From Limonium bicolor (lineage: Eukaryota; Streptophyta; Magnoliopsida; Caryophyllales; Plumbaginaceae): a DNA stretch of 64,000 bases. Under the pieces are notes generated by a model. The model worked only from the letters and a program-made list of their open reading frames with translations. It searched no databases and was not told where the DNA came from. Each line of letters starts with the position of its first letter. The first letter of the stretch is position 1. Positions 20,413-33,000 of the stretch are shown here, one piece after another. Position numbers and translations under genes: made by a program. The DNA lies in assembly GCA_023374045.1 (NCBI GenBank), contig CM041783.1:127845503-127909502 (forward strand), written 5' to 3'.

Positions 20413-23400
20413 TGTAGCACCCCATCCAAAGCCTATCGTGGTTATCGCAATCTGAACACTTAATCGAATACGTCGCAGCGGAAGTAAACAACACCTGGAC
20501 CTTGCCACGGTCTGATCGATAGAATATACCGGCTTAAATGCTTACAATACTTATCCAAAAACACTTACCCATCTTAAACATCAATATTCTCAATACCACA
20601 ACCAACCGAGTACTAGTATCTCATACACAATCCCAAACTTACATCAGCTTAATATAAACAGTCGGGTGCACAGGCGCAACCCGAACTCAAAATAAAAGTC
20701 CCCACCTAAGTCTAACCGCTCCTACTCTCGTAGTGCGTCCTCATGGGCCTCTTACCTGCAAGTGTAAAAATAGCCCCCGAGGGGGTCAGCACGAATGCTG
20801 GTACACCCTCTCATGGCCCCCAAGCTAACGGGGCTACGACGACTAATTGTCGATAGCATGGAAATTGATTACGTACACAAACGTAATATGAAGTGCAATA
20901 ACAATAACCACAGATGAACATATATAGTTCACAAGCAATGAACGACTCAAGCGTTCCCTTATCAAGTGGGTTAGTGACCCCCTCCTTATCCTCATTTCCT
21001 TAATCTCAGTTTCCTTACCTTAATCCTCCTCTTAATCTCAGTATACAAACCTTTCCTGGAAGGGATTGGCCGTATCTAATTCGAACCTAGGATTTAGGTG
21101 ATCCCACCGCACCATCTTAATGCCACCTACTCTGGATGGGAGTCCAGCGTAGCTGAGCCGGCAACCGGCCCTAGGCAACAAGTCCGAAGACAAGTCCTTA
21201 AGCGGAGGGCGGATCTGATTCAGATACCGTCCCCCTTTCACTTAGCATGCATGACCGGAGATCGGTCCCGGGTTTCCTCACTCAAGTTCCAGTTAGTAGA
21301 CATCTTAGACACCATGTGCTAGCTAAGCCTTAACGGGCATTAACCAACAACCATCAACTTAACTTTTATTCTTAACTCAGTAAGTACTAAACTTGGTTAG
21401 TAACAATCTCACATCTCGCGGGTTAGTGTAAATATAACACAATCACAACGAGAACAATATAACCGATTGCATGCTTTATCTTGTTTTAGTCATAGCAAAT
21501 AGACAGATAGCACACAAGCCGAGGGACACCTCGTTAGCAAGCAGGTCACAAGAAGGATTGTACCGTTCACCGTCGATCGTTGTTTGTTTAACCTTCTTCG
21601 GGGTCCCAATTCACAAACCTAAAACATTCATTCATTTTTAGGTTATTAGTTATTTGCTCCTTACTTAACTCACTTAGTCCCTAAGGACTTCCATTCAATA
21701 ACCTCTCAAATCTTTATCACTTAGTCTTACAAACTTAACTTTAAACATTAAAACTTATACTTAATCTTAACTTAATTCCTTAAGTTCTTAGGGTCCTAAT
21801 CATTACCACCCTACCAAAGGTATACCTCTTTACCTATTACCATTTCTTAGAATTCAAATTTCTTTTTTTTTTTTTCCTAAGTGGTAAGGGTCGACCGACC
21901 CACCGACCGACCCTACCCCTGGGTCGGTCCATTACAGAAACTCTTCCGTCTCTTGAAACCCATCCGACCGACCCAAACCCTCTGGGTCGGTCCCTTACAG
22001 AACCCATTTTCCTACACTAAACCTTTGCCCGACCGACCCAAAGCTAAGCCGACCGACCCAAACCCCCTGGGTCGGTCCAGTCCAGAGGCATTCCGGCTGG
22101 CTTAACATGGCCCGACCGACCCAAAACGGGGTCGGACCCTGGGTCGGTCCTCTACAGACCTTCCTCTTAAATTGCCTCTTTCAATTCCAAACTCTTCCAC
22201 AAGTGTCCTAATAGGTCCAACACCATCTTGGCACCTTAAATCCACCTTATAACCTCCACCAAACTCATTAAAACAACTTCCAAGATCTTCTCAAACATTT
22301 ACTCAATTCTTACAAAGCTCCCAACACTTAGCACTTATTTTCCTACATTTCTCACATGCATTCCTCCAAGAATTTCAATTAACAAAATGCTCCCTCCTTA
22401 AGAACTTGACCACACCATGTACACCACTTCCCAGCCTTATTGCATTTATCAAACCTTCCTTAGATTCTATACTCTAGTTCTCACCTAAACCATTTCAAAG
22501 TTTCACACTCACTTACACCTAACTTACCCAAGTTTCCTACCTTCTTTTATCAACATTTACCTATGTCCTAAATACCCAAATACATTCTCTTGATTCCTAA
22601 ACCTTCCATGGTGATACCTAAGTCATTATAAATCATTAAAACACCTTAACTTCACCCTTTTTCATCAAGACAACCTATAGAACATTCCTAGTACTTCCTT
22701 AGTCATTAAATTCCCTTAGGATATCTCAAACACTTGAACTCTCCTTTAAATTTTGCCATGGGTTCTCTAGTATATAGTACCTCCTAACACATGGTTTTTC
22801 TTCATCAAACAACAAATACCACACAAATTCTCATCACAATAGCTTAACACCCAATTTACACCAAAACCACACCACATCATCATATAGTGCTTAAACTTAA
22901 TGTGCTTGGCACTTAGGCCCTTAAACAACAATAATCTTAACCACTGAATTTCCACATATATTTGCCTTCAACCTGCGAATACACTCAACAAGGCTCCCAT
23001 TGAAATAAAATGCTTCTTGTACTTCACCTTTATGTTCTTAAACTATCTCTTTTCTCATTTGCTCCTTAGTCACAAGTTCACAAGATTAGTCATTGTTTCT
23101 CCTAGGTTTTATAACACCTTCCCAATATAAACTCTACACTAAACTCATCATATACCCACATCTCATTCCCTTAAACAACAAGACACCTTAAGGTAAGTAA
23201 TTTACCTTGTTTTCTCACAAGCTTAAAAGCTTTTCTCCTTAGGTTTTCTTTGTTCAATCTCGGTCACCAATGTGATTCTCCTTGCCAATGTTCTAACCAA
23301 TATCCAATGACTCCAATGAGTACTAGATAACACATTAACCCTAAGGAACAAACCCTAGGTTTAAAAATATGTTTTAAGGTATTAATGTGATTGTTTTACC

Positions 23401-24509
23401 TTGGTCTCTCAAGACAACTTGGATGTGAAGCAAGAAGGACCTCCTCTCCTTTGAAGAGTAGAAACAAGCTAGAACAGGCATAAACATGGAGTCCCATGAG
23501 TATATTTTCGGTCAAGTGAAGAAAATGGTGGAAACCTAGATTTTCTTACACTTTCTTTACCTTAAGAGAATGGAGATGCCAATGGAGTCTCCAAACTTGA
23601 ATTTCCTCCTCTAATGGTGGTTTGACTTGGCACCAAAATGAAGCTCTTGGAGTTTTGAAAAGATAGAAAGGAGGAGCTTGAGCTAACTAAGAGGAATATG
23701 TATTTTGTTTTGGATTTGGAGCTAAAATGAGCAAGATGTGTGCAAGAGAAGGTGGAGCTAGCATGGAGAGGAGCTTCACGTTAATGGAGAAGAGAAAGAG
23801 AGCAAGAAATCGTGTGAACAAGGGAGAATGAAGAAGTGAGGAGAGAGGTAAGCAAAATGTGATATTTATCTTAAAAGGTGAATAGTACTTTATGCTTTAT
23901 AAGACTTATTTTTTGCTTTCTCTTTACTTAGCTTGATAAGTGTGGTGAGTCACACTTAAAGAAACCGGCCCCCTTTAGTGAATGAGGGTAGTTTAGTCTT
24001 TGTTGGCCAAATGTCTCACTTATATAGACTTATGTTATAAACTAGCTTAATAAATTCACTATTCATCAAAAACAAGGCACATTGTTGTGAAATTTTTGAT
24101 TTCCCATTGATATAGACCTCCAAATGTGATACTATATAGTACACATATTAATTAAAGAGTAATGATGGACATTTAGCCATTCAAAACTCATTTACAAGAC
24201 AATTTTTCAAAAACGTGCTTTAAGACTCCTTAAAGCACATTTTGTGTTTTAACTTGTTTTCAAGCTTGGTTTTCTTTGGTAATTGACTTAAAATGACCAT
24301 TAGGATATTACTAAGGTCTTAGATCAATATTTGGGTACTCTCCCATGTCTCTCCAAGCTTAGAGCGCGTTTTTGCTTAAACTGCTCTTTTTGGTGTTTCC
24401 TTATATTTTCTTTGATTAGAAATGTTTCTTAATGTTTCTTAGGCATTATTTAGCCTCCTTATATCTTAGTTTATCATTTGAACACCATATCTTAGTTTGG
24501 GGTATTTCA
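20413..24509 (-). repeat. Element A 5' LTR
   Basis: 4097 bp, pair of 9993-14083. It begins TGTAGCACCCC (A to G against the other copy) and ends GGGGTATTTCA. U3 dyad at 24215-24238, hairpin cluster at 21890-22160, two-hairpin module at 20775-20801. Differences from the other LTR are scattered single bases and small indels, mostly in homopolymers and in the hairpin cluster. Confidence 0.96.
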
Positions 24510-24767
24510 ACAAGCGTTACGGGTTAAGTGTGGCCTACGAGTTGTGCATGTACACTCGTATGGCATTATGAGTTAGTAAGATGTATAGGATGTGAGGGGA
24601 TTGTAAGAAGGTTATGTATTTGGCTAAGGTTAACATGTACTAATGTTCGGTATATTCTGTAGTCAGACCGCGGCAAGGTCCTGGAATGTATTTGTATCCG
24701 CTGCAGAGTTTGTATATATGGTGATAAGTTTGTGATAACCACGATTGAATCGAGATGGGGTGTTACA
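24510..24767 (+). repeat. Element B 5' LTR, part 2 (with right target copy ACAAG)
   Basis: Continues the LTR broken at 9992; matches 34402-34659 and ends GGGGTGTTACA. It includes the conserved TATCCGCTGCAG and GATAACCACGAT blocks also found near the end of A's LTR. Confidence 0.95.
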
Positions 24768-24772
24768 AAAAG

Positions 24773-24799
24773 TGGTATCAGAGCGTGGTTACGCTCTGA
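24773..24799 (+). other. Primer-binding site in a hairpin (element B)
   Basis: TGGTATCAGAGC (24773-24784), 5 bp after the LTR, matches tRNA-iMet. It overlaps the dyad TCAGAGCGT-GGTT-ACGCTCTGA (24778-24799). Confidence 0.93.
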
Positions 24800-27700
24800 A
24801 GACAAGAAATACCGAACATAGGAGAATATTGAGGTTGAGATTGAGTTATGGGTTAAGGGTTGAGAGATAGAGTGAGAGGTGCGTTAGTCGGGACTTCCCG
24901 GTGCTTACCGGACATCCATAGTACCTAGACCCGCCTCCACATCCCTAACCCTGAATATGTGGAACAACGCCAGAGAGAAGAAAGCCTTCTCTTACTCGGG
25001 GAAACCCGATATGGCAGTTAGCTAACAGTAAGCAATACGAGAAACAACTTGTTGTACAACAGTTTTGGAGAACTTGGAGGTTTTTAATGGAGCGCAATAG
25101 AGGAACAGGCGCTACCTATGGAATTCTATCAATAAGGGAACGGTAATTACCGGCAACATGGGTCGACATGCTACGCAGTCGAAATAACCCGCAATACCAA
25201 TGATGAGGAAAGCACTGCGGGTGCAATAGAAAGGAAAAAGGGAAGTGACATGAGTACCGGACAGTGGTCCGAAGGAGCATAATAGTAGGATAATACAAAG
25301 CACGAGGATTGAGATTACTGGAAAGTCCAGTTAAGAACCGGGAACTCCAAACCCCATACAATGAGGAAGGTTACAAGACCTGGCCGAAATAATGCGGACG
25401 ACGGTAGAAATTCATACAAATGTATACCGAAATAGGACTACGAGGTAGTGCCTAAAAGAGAATTATTACTTAATAACCACAACAAAATGTGTGGAGACAG
25501 GAGCGAGGAATAAGACATAAGGAAATATTAAGGGATTCCCTCAGAAAGAGGAACGCCCTGATGTATGACAGTACTGTCAAACAACAAGGAAACTGCCGGA
25601 TGGTCGGTTATCCAAAATAAGAGATTATCGAAGGAGTCCCGAGGACTACCAATTACATGGAAATTAGAAGGAAGTGTCACTACCGATGTACCTTGTACCA
25701 ATAACCCATCCTGCATGGCGCACTTGCCATAGCAAGTGCTACCATGGTTAAGCCACACGAAAAGCCATCAAGGCGAGATAGGAGAACGCTACAGTTGTAA
25801 CACATATTAACACCGGATTGTAAAACCATAAGAACAGGAAAATAAGACCTTGGAAGGCCCGACGGCCTGACCAAAATGAGATAAGGTGACACACCAGTCA
25901 GCCAGGAGCGGAACTTGGACATAATATTAGACCATATGGATGTTAGCAACAGTACAACGTACTACGACAACAACAACCGACAGTGCGGTAAGAACACCAA
26001 ACCCGGATCTCAAAGAGGAACCTAAGAGATCGCTCAATAATTCGAGCAAAAACACCACGTAAGTAACAACATACATGGAATGTATCAAGAGATACAATAA
26101 AGGCAGTCGACCGAACGACTCCCAACAGGGATGGGATAAAACTCTCAGTTTGGACACTAAAAATACCAATAACAAACATTCTACAATGAAGGTGTTGGAA
26201 AGCCCAGAAAACAAAGATAAAAGAAATAAACTTAAGATATAACCTACCAAGGGTTAAGGACATACGAATCCCACAGAGGAAAGCTCAGAGGACTACCCCC
26301 ACAGAGCGGGCATAGTCGAGCATAACAAACTGATGAATGACAGCTAATACTGTTCGTCTAACTCATTTACACCCAAGTATGATTGATCATCAACTGGTGG
26401 CGTAGTCAACAGAAGTTGAACGAAGCATTGAGATGGAAGTATAAGACGACGGGATGATATCCAACTTGGACACCGTAAGGCAAACGCCTAATACGAACCT
26501 AACCTTGACTACTAAGAGACATAAGTCTAGTAAAATGACAGTATTGTCAAGACATTAAGTAACCTCAGATCACCTGAACAACTTCCATAGCAGGATGCAG
26601 CAACTTACAATGAAACCCGATACTACATTTAGTAGGTAACCAAACGGTGGATATTGATCAAAGAACCAGAATCTCATAAGGATGACCTGCAGATGAGTAA
26701 GAGTACAAATAATGAACTGAGGCATTAAGCACTAAGAGCCTACGAGCCGAGGATGTTAACCACATCAGGGCCGAGGTACAGTAAGTTGTGAGAGACCTTA
26801 TTTAAGCCATGAGGAACTGCAATGTGTAGATGTGAACGATTACAAACCTATAACTTAGATTGGGGAAGATATTACTAAGAAAGAGTACCAATGAGAATAT
26901 TGAAACAATGCTAAGGACAGGGGCGGAGAACGAACCATGCCTTTAGGGTGGGGATACCTCTCCTTGTTGTAAGGCCATGAGTGGGAATGAATCCCTCAAA
27001 AAGGGCTTTCACTTATTAGACATGCAGTACGCTTTTGTTAGAAAATGGAAACTATGAACCTTGAGATTACCTTAGAACATACCAGATACACTTGAGTAAT
27101 AAGGAAGGTTGCACGGATAGACCCCATATCCAACACCCAGGATGTAAGAATTAGTAATGGTCAGAGATAAACATTGAGATTGCACATTATGACACGTCAA
27201 GTGACCAATGCTCAGAAGAGCTTGTGATTCAGTGGATGACTTCTTCAGTAACCAGTTAAATTACATGGTAGATAACATCACTAAGGGTGAAAGAAAGCGA
27301 GAGAAATTAGCCTACTTACGAATCTGAGATTGGAGCAGAACATCTTCATATTAAGAGTTAACTATTTTACAGCACGGTATGACAACCGCCATACACCGGA
27401 ATGAGAGAACTCCTAGTGTGTTTACACCAAGAAGGGATTGAGTATAAGGTAAGACATTAGAATAAATGAGTAAGAGGTTGCACCATCAATGGGCAACATG
27501 GTAAGGGCCAACTACCACGGTAGTAGTGGTCGTGAGTACAATAGTTATATAAGGGGAATTAAGTCGTGGTGCGCGGTAAAGCGACCGTTAGGTATGAGCC
27601 GTCAAATATTGACACAGAGGCAATGAGATTTATGAGTTAAGACCAATATAAGTAAGAAAATAAGATGGTAGACGAACTGAGCGTTGATGCCAGTAGTCTG

Positions 27701-28403
27701 GACCTGGTTAGGTAAGATTTCACAGGAAGCACACTATCCATTCCTTAAGGAACTGGAAGTGCATTCCTAGTAGCATAAATATGAGGAACAAGATAAGAGG
27801 CTCTACGGAAGAGACCTCAATTATTAAGAGACCGAATCAGTACGGAATACAGAAAGGAGCTGGAGCATACCATAACCAAGGACACAATAAATAGACTTCC
27901 CTTGATTAACTTCAAGAAGAACAATAAATGTTATTATGGAACGATGAAAGAGGAGATCGACAACAGAATACTTCATAATTAGCAATAGCTAAACGTGTAA
28001 CGGACACTATGAGTTTACTAAAACGAGACGTGGGACGACTGCACCCCACAGGGGCTTGCAGGCCTGACACGCTCATTTATGAGTTAGTTGGGTAAGTAGT
28101 AATGTACCAGTAAGGTACCCCATGCATGTAGACGAGTGGTGTAAGGAACACGGGAGGTAGTCGACTCCGTACCACGGACAACGACACAAGATCAGACAAG
28201 AGCAGCCATTACCACAAACAGTCAAAGAGAAGAATTCAGTCGAACCAGCAACGCAAGGGAATCAGAGAACAAATAATTAAGGACTATGAAGTGCGAAGAG
28301 CACGGATTGTTAAGTACAGACATTGGATATGTCTTGTGATGTGAGAGATTAAACTGTAAAGCGCAATAAGCATTAAACAGTAGTTTCAGATTAAGAATCA
28401 TCC

Positions 28404-28515
28404 TCAGACCAAAGGTCAGTTGGAGAGAACGATTTAGACATTCGAGAAAACACTAAGAGTATGAACATTAGATCTCCAGGGAGACTGGATAGACGAGCTA
28501 CAACTCATCAAGGCG
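28404..28515 (+). pseudogene. Integrase core remnant (element B)
   Basis: Nucleotide text follows A's integrase around the catalytic Glu: CATCCTCAGACCAAAGGTCAG corresponds to the [10 protein letters not shown] coding region, then a block equivalent to the [18 protein letters not shown] region with in-frame stops. Many scattered substitutions show long decay. Confidence 0.8.
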
Positions 28516-28714
28516 TGTATATATAAAGATAACACGTGTCCATTGAGAGACCAATATTCCTAAACTGTAAGGACGCAGAAGGATATACAATACTATAAAA
28601 AGATAAGTGAGGCAGTTAAGCCTAAGAACATCAGAGTGGTGCAGCGGAAGCTAGCAGATCACTACCTTTGAGATTAGACCAAACTAAGTTAAGGAAACGG
28701 TATAAGTACCGTTA

Positions 28715-28830
28715 AGAATCCTCGATACAGAGACTAAGTCATTTCTGATCGAATTATAAGTAAGATAGATGACGTGGAAGCTAGAATGCTTGGTGAGAAT
28801 TAGACATCTTGAACTTATGTCCAAGAATGT
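28715..28830 (+). pseudogene. Chromodomain remnant (element B)
   Basis: Starts AGAATCCTCGATACAGAG (RILDTE), equivalent to the RILDSKTR lead-in of A's chromodomain. After stops it continues with a TW(K/E)LE-like stretch and LVRIRHL, just before the internal hairpin and PPT at the same relative place as in A. Confidence 0.65.
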
Positions 28831-28839
28831 GATGGTGTT

Positions 28840-28876
28840 GATTACGTGGGCGTAATCCATTTTAAGGGGGGTAGAG
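28840..28876 (+). promoter_or_regulatory. Hairpin plus internal polypurine tract (element B)
   Basis: GATTACG-TGGG-CGTAATC (28840-28857) followed by TTTTAAGGGGGGTAGAG (28860-28876), about 1.15 kb upstream of the true PPT. Confidence 0.7.
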
Positions 28877-30021
28877 CGAAAACCGCTTATCGTATGTTTG
28901 AGTACTTAGTACATAAACTACGGTGTGCATAGCACACAAAAGAATATGAGAATATGTTTTACACAAACATTTTGAGATAAATCATGGTTATTGCACACAG
29001 AAGATGTGAATGCCATACATATTAAGTGCCTGTCTTGTTAACTCCGGTGTGAGTACAAGTTAAGAGAATTAAGGAAAAAGGATTAAGGAGACTTAAGAAA
29101 TAAGGAATATATGAGGTATGAGTCGATATGAGACTAGGTGTGAGATAAGAATAAGATAACATATGAGATACAATTTGACATGAGTATAAGGGAGAAGATA
29201 GTAATCCCATGATATATAAGATGGTGAGAATTGGTATGAGGCTGATATAGAACTTAGTAAGAATGGGTGCCTTGAGGTAATTACTAAGAGATGAATTGGG
29301 AATGTTTGATGGACTGAGTCCACACCTTGGAGATGTATTGATTATGATTAGAAGAACTAAAAAGATAGAAAATTGGACATGAGTGAATTATTTGGATGTT
29401 TGAAAATGACGTGGGAGGTGGAACTTGATTTTCTAGGGATCAAGGGAAACCAAACACAAATTGGGGTGGAAGGATGGTTCTACACTGATGCTGATCACGT
29501 CAGGGTAGGATGACTCCTGAAACTCCCTATCAGTGGTCACAATTAAATCACACTATGGATAGAGGCTTTAGGATAAAACGAAATTGGAGTTGATTGTATT
29601 TTGAATTAGAGGAATTATTCCTCACATGACCTCGTAAAAAGGATTACCTTTTTACTGAGTCTCGCCCATGAAGTCGAGGACGCACGAGCCTTTGTCTTCG
29701 GACCGGTGACATGGGGAGAGCAGAGTGTTTTGTATTCTGGCCCATGGTGGCGTGGACGAATGTGCCTTTGTCTACGGACCGGTGACATGGGAGAATACGA
29801 TGAAAATTATGTGATTGTTTTAATCATCAAAAGGAACAAAGGGAATTTTGAATGCTATACATGCTTAAGCATGTTGTGTGATATATGAGTATAAGCATAC
29901 GATGAATCTAATGAGTCAATAAGATTAAGTACACACAAGTGTGATCTATATGATCTATGGAATGAGGTAAGACATGTATTCTAATAAGATAAGATGCATG
30001 GGAACTTTGGGGACAAAGTTC

Positions 30022-30038
30022 TTTTAAGGGGGGTAGAT
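30022..30038 (+). other. 3' polypurine tract of element B
   Basis: TTTTAAGGGGGGTAGAT directly before the 3' LTR start. Confidence 0.92.
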
Positions 30039-33000
30039 TGAAATACCCTAACCCTAAGTATCCTAAGTAAACATCAAATTATGATGTAGTAAGGCTAAAA
30101 TATGCCTTAGAAAGATTGGTAGACAATTTAAACCAAGGAAAACACAAGAAAATGCCTTAAGGGCAATTTAGGCAAAAATGTGCTCTAAGCTTGGAGTGAC
30201 TTTGATTGGCACCCAAATATCATTATAAGACCTTATTAACATGCTAATGGACATGTTAAATCAATTACCAAAGAAAACCAGGCTCAAAAACAAGCTTAAA
30301 CACAAAATGTGCTTTAAGACTCCTTAAAGCACCTTTTTGAGAAATTGTCTTAGAAATGAGTTTTGAGTGGCTAAATGCCCATGATTACACCTTAATCAAC
30401 ATGTGTACTAATTAGTATCACATTAGGAAGCCTAAATCAATGAGAAACCAAAAATTTCCCGAATATGTGCACTAATTAGTGAATAGTGCTCAAATAGTGC
30501 TAGTTTCGACTTAAGTCAACTTTAATTAGCCAAATGGCCAAACAAGGCCTTATGTATCTTGTATACCAAGGGGGGGACGGTTTTTAATGGTGACTCACCA
30601 TTAGTAGCCAGCACATTAAAGGAAATGAGAGGAAAAGTAGTAAGTTCACTATTCACCCTTTTATAAGATAAATATCTTCTTTAGCTTACCTCTCTCCTCT
30701 CTTCTTCATTTCCCTTCTTCTTCCACGGTTTTCTTCTTATTCTCTCTGTTCTAAACCGTTCCCAAGCAGCCCCATTGTTGCCTCACCTTGCTTTGCCCAC
30801 CAAATCTTCATTTTAGCTCCAAATCAAAAACTAAACACATATATCTCTTAGTTAGCTCAAGCTCTAGCTTTCTATCTTTACAAAATTGGAAAAGCTTCAT
30901 TTTGGAGCCATGGGAAATCTCCATTGAAGGGGGAAAATAAGCTTGGAGGGTGCATTAGCTTCTCCATTCTCTTAAGGTAATGAAAATGTAAGAAAAACCA
31001 TGTTTCCACCACTTCTTCTACATGGCCGAAATTTACTACTCATGGGGCTTGGTTTTTATGCCTTGTTTTAGCTTGTTTTATTCACCAAGGGCTAGTGGAG
31101 GTCCTCTTTCATTCAATGCCCAAGTCTACCTTGAGACTTCAAAGGTAATCATCCACTTTTATACCTTAGAACACATTTTTAACCTAGGTTTTCATTCCTT
31201 AAGGTTAGTGTATTGTTTAGCACTCATGTGAGTCATTGAATGTTGATTAGAACATTGGCAATGGAAATCTAAGTGGGTGGCCGAAAATGAAACAAAGGAA
31301 ACCAAGGAGGGAAGTGTGAGGAGAAGCTTGGAAGAACAAGGTTAAATTGCTTACCTAATGGTGGTCTAAGTTTAAGGAATGAGTTTTAGATGAGTACTAA
31401 TGTAGCTTAAAGCTTACATTAGGTAATGGGTTATATAACCTAAGAAAAAAAAAGGAATTTAAACAAGCTTATGAACTTGTGACTAAGGAGCCAATGGGAA
31501 TGAGTTAGCAAGATAAGTATATGGTGAATTAAGAGAACACTTAAATTACTATGGGAGCATTGTTGTGTGTATTTGCAGGTTGAAAGCTTTTATATGTGGG
31601 AAATTCAGTGTTTAAGTTTAAGTCATTTAAGGGCCTAAGAGCCATGTCATTTAAGAGTCTTAGTGCTATGCAATTTAAGATTATTGCATTATGTTGAGTT
31701 TATTATGAATGAGTTGATTTGGGTGAGAAAAATAAGATGAGGAAGGATTTGATGTGTGTGAGATGATTGAATGAGAAAAACAATGCATTTGGGCGTGATA
31801 ATATACTAGAGGAGTTATGACGAAATTTAAGTAGGAAAAAAAGTGTTTGGTGGTGGTTGTGAATTAATATGACCTAGGATTTACTAGGAGTCATTAAAGG
31901 AAATTTGAGTGGAAATGTGTTAACAAAGTTGTTCTTGAAGTTTAGAATGGCCTAGAATTATTTAGGAGGGATTAGAGGTTTGGAGGGTGTAATTTGTGTA
32001 CCAAGAATGTTTACTAAGGGTTTGAGTGTTCATGATTTTATTAAGGGTGAGAAACTAAACGTTGGGTGTAGTAATATACTAAGGAAGCCATGTCAAAATT
32101 TGGAGAGGGAACTAAGTGTTTAAGGTGTTCTAAGGAGATTTTATGACTAAGGATGTTATAGTAAACATTAAAGGTTGTTTTGGTGAAAGTGGGTAAGCTA
32201 TGGAGTTCTTGAGTAATAGGAAGACCTAGTGGTGTCTAAGAGGGACTAGGGGTTACAATGGCGAATTTAAGGCACCAAAACCATGGTTAAGGAAGCTTGG
32301 AAACTTGTACAAAGTTTGAAGGAAGAATAAGATATAATGACTCATAAGGATGTAGGCATGTGCTAGATTATATATAGTTTTGAGAAGTTTGAGTAAAGCA
32401 AGTGAGTATGCAAAATGATGCTTGAGGAGTAGTTAAGAAGGTTGTGAAGAAACACTTGGGTTAGTTGAAGTTTTAGGCAAAATTTATATGTTGGAAGTGT
32501 AAGAAATTAAGTATTAAGTGTTAAGAGTTTTGTAAGAAATTGAGTGTCAAGTTTGGTGATTTTTGAGGAAGGTTTAGTACATGTTTTAAGGTGTTTAAAC
32601 ATGTAGGAAACATGTGGAAAGATTGTGGAATGAGTGGGAAAAGATTGGGGTGAATTTGAAGTTCAAAATGAGGAGAAAAGCACTTTGGAAAATAGGTTCT
32701 GCAGGAAATTAGCTTCTGGTTGGGACCGCCCCTGTGGGGAGGTCAAGGCAAATTGTGCAGGAAATTAGCTTCTGGTTGGGACCGCCCCTAGGGACCGCCC
32801 CAGAGGGGCGGTTCAGTGCAGAGAAAAAGAAAATTTTTTGTTTTTGGCTTCTAATGATGGGGGATTGAATGGTAATGGTTGTAGATGATGTTTAGGCCTT
32901 GTTTGGTAACATGTAAAGGCCTTAAGAGGTGTAAACAAGTGTGAGGTGTAATGAGAAGTGATTAACTTATATGATTAAGTTTAAATTACAATGACTTAGT

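Larger units (their letters stand above)
9993..24509 (-). mobile_element. Element A: AlkB-carrying Ty3/gypsy chromovirus (complete, nested)
   Basis: A 14.5 kb LTR retrotransposon on the minus strand, with 4.1 kb LTRs at 20413-24509 (5') and 9993-14083 (3'), a tRNA-iMet PBS, a PPT and a perfect 5-bp target duplication. Gene order in element sense: gag (with CCHC knuckles), AlkB-type dioxygenase, protease, RT, RNase H, integrase, GPY/F and chromodomain. Integrase downstream of RT/RNase H defines Ty3/gypsy. The VKVLW...VEEA chromodomain tail resembles Tekay/Del chromoviruses. By eye the LTRs differ at only a few positions per hundred, so the insertion is fairly young. Several frameshifts make this copy non-autonomous now. 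The AlkB gene is the outstanding feature. Confidence 0.95.
24768..30038 (+). mobile_element. Element B interior: decayed, non-coding chromovirus remnant
   Basis: 5.3 kb between PBS and PPT with no frame above about 107 codons and none resembling protein. A possible gag start remnant (ATGGAGCGCAATAGAGG) lies near 25088. A hairpin GCACTTGC-CATA-GCAAGTGC (25720-25739) is shared with C (38853-38872). Integrase and chromodomain remnants remain at 28404-28515 and 28715-28830. After the internal PPT (28860-28876) comes about 1.2 kb of conserved noncoding sequence, including two tandem copies of a block with CTTCGGACCGGTGACATGGG near 29694-29714 and CTACGGACCGGTGACATGGG near 29772-29791. Confidence 0.9.

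Noticed and set aside
25927..26263. Overlapping 106-107 codon minus-strand frames with hydrophobic residues
   Set aside because: They lie antisense in the decayed interior of element B, are not conserved in element C and look like chance frames.
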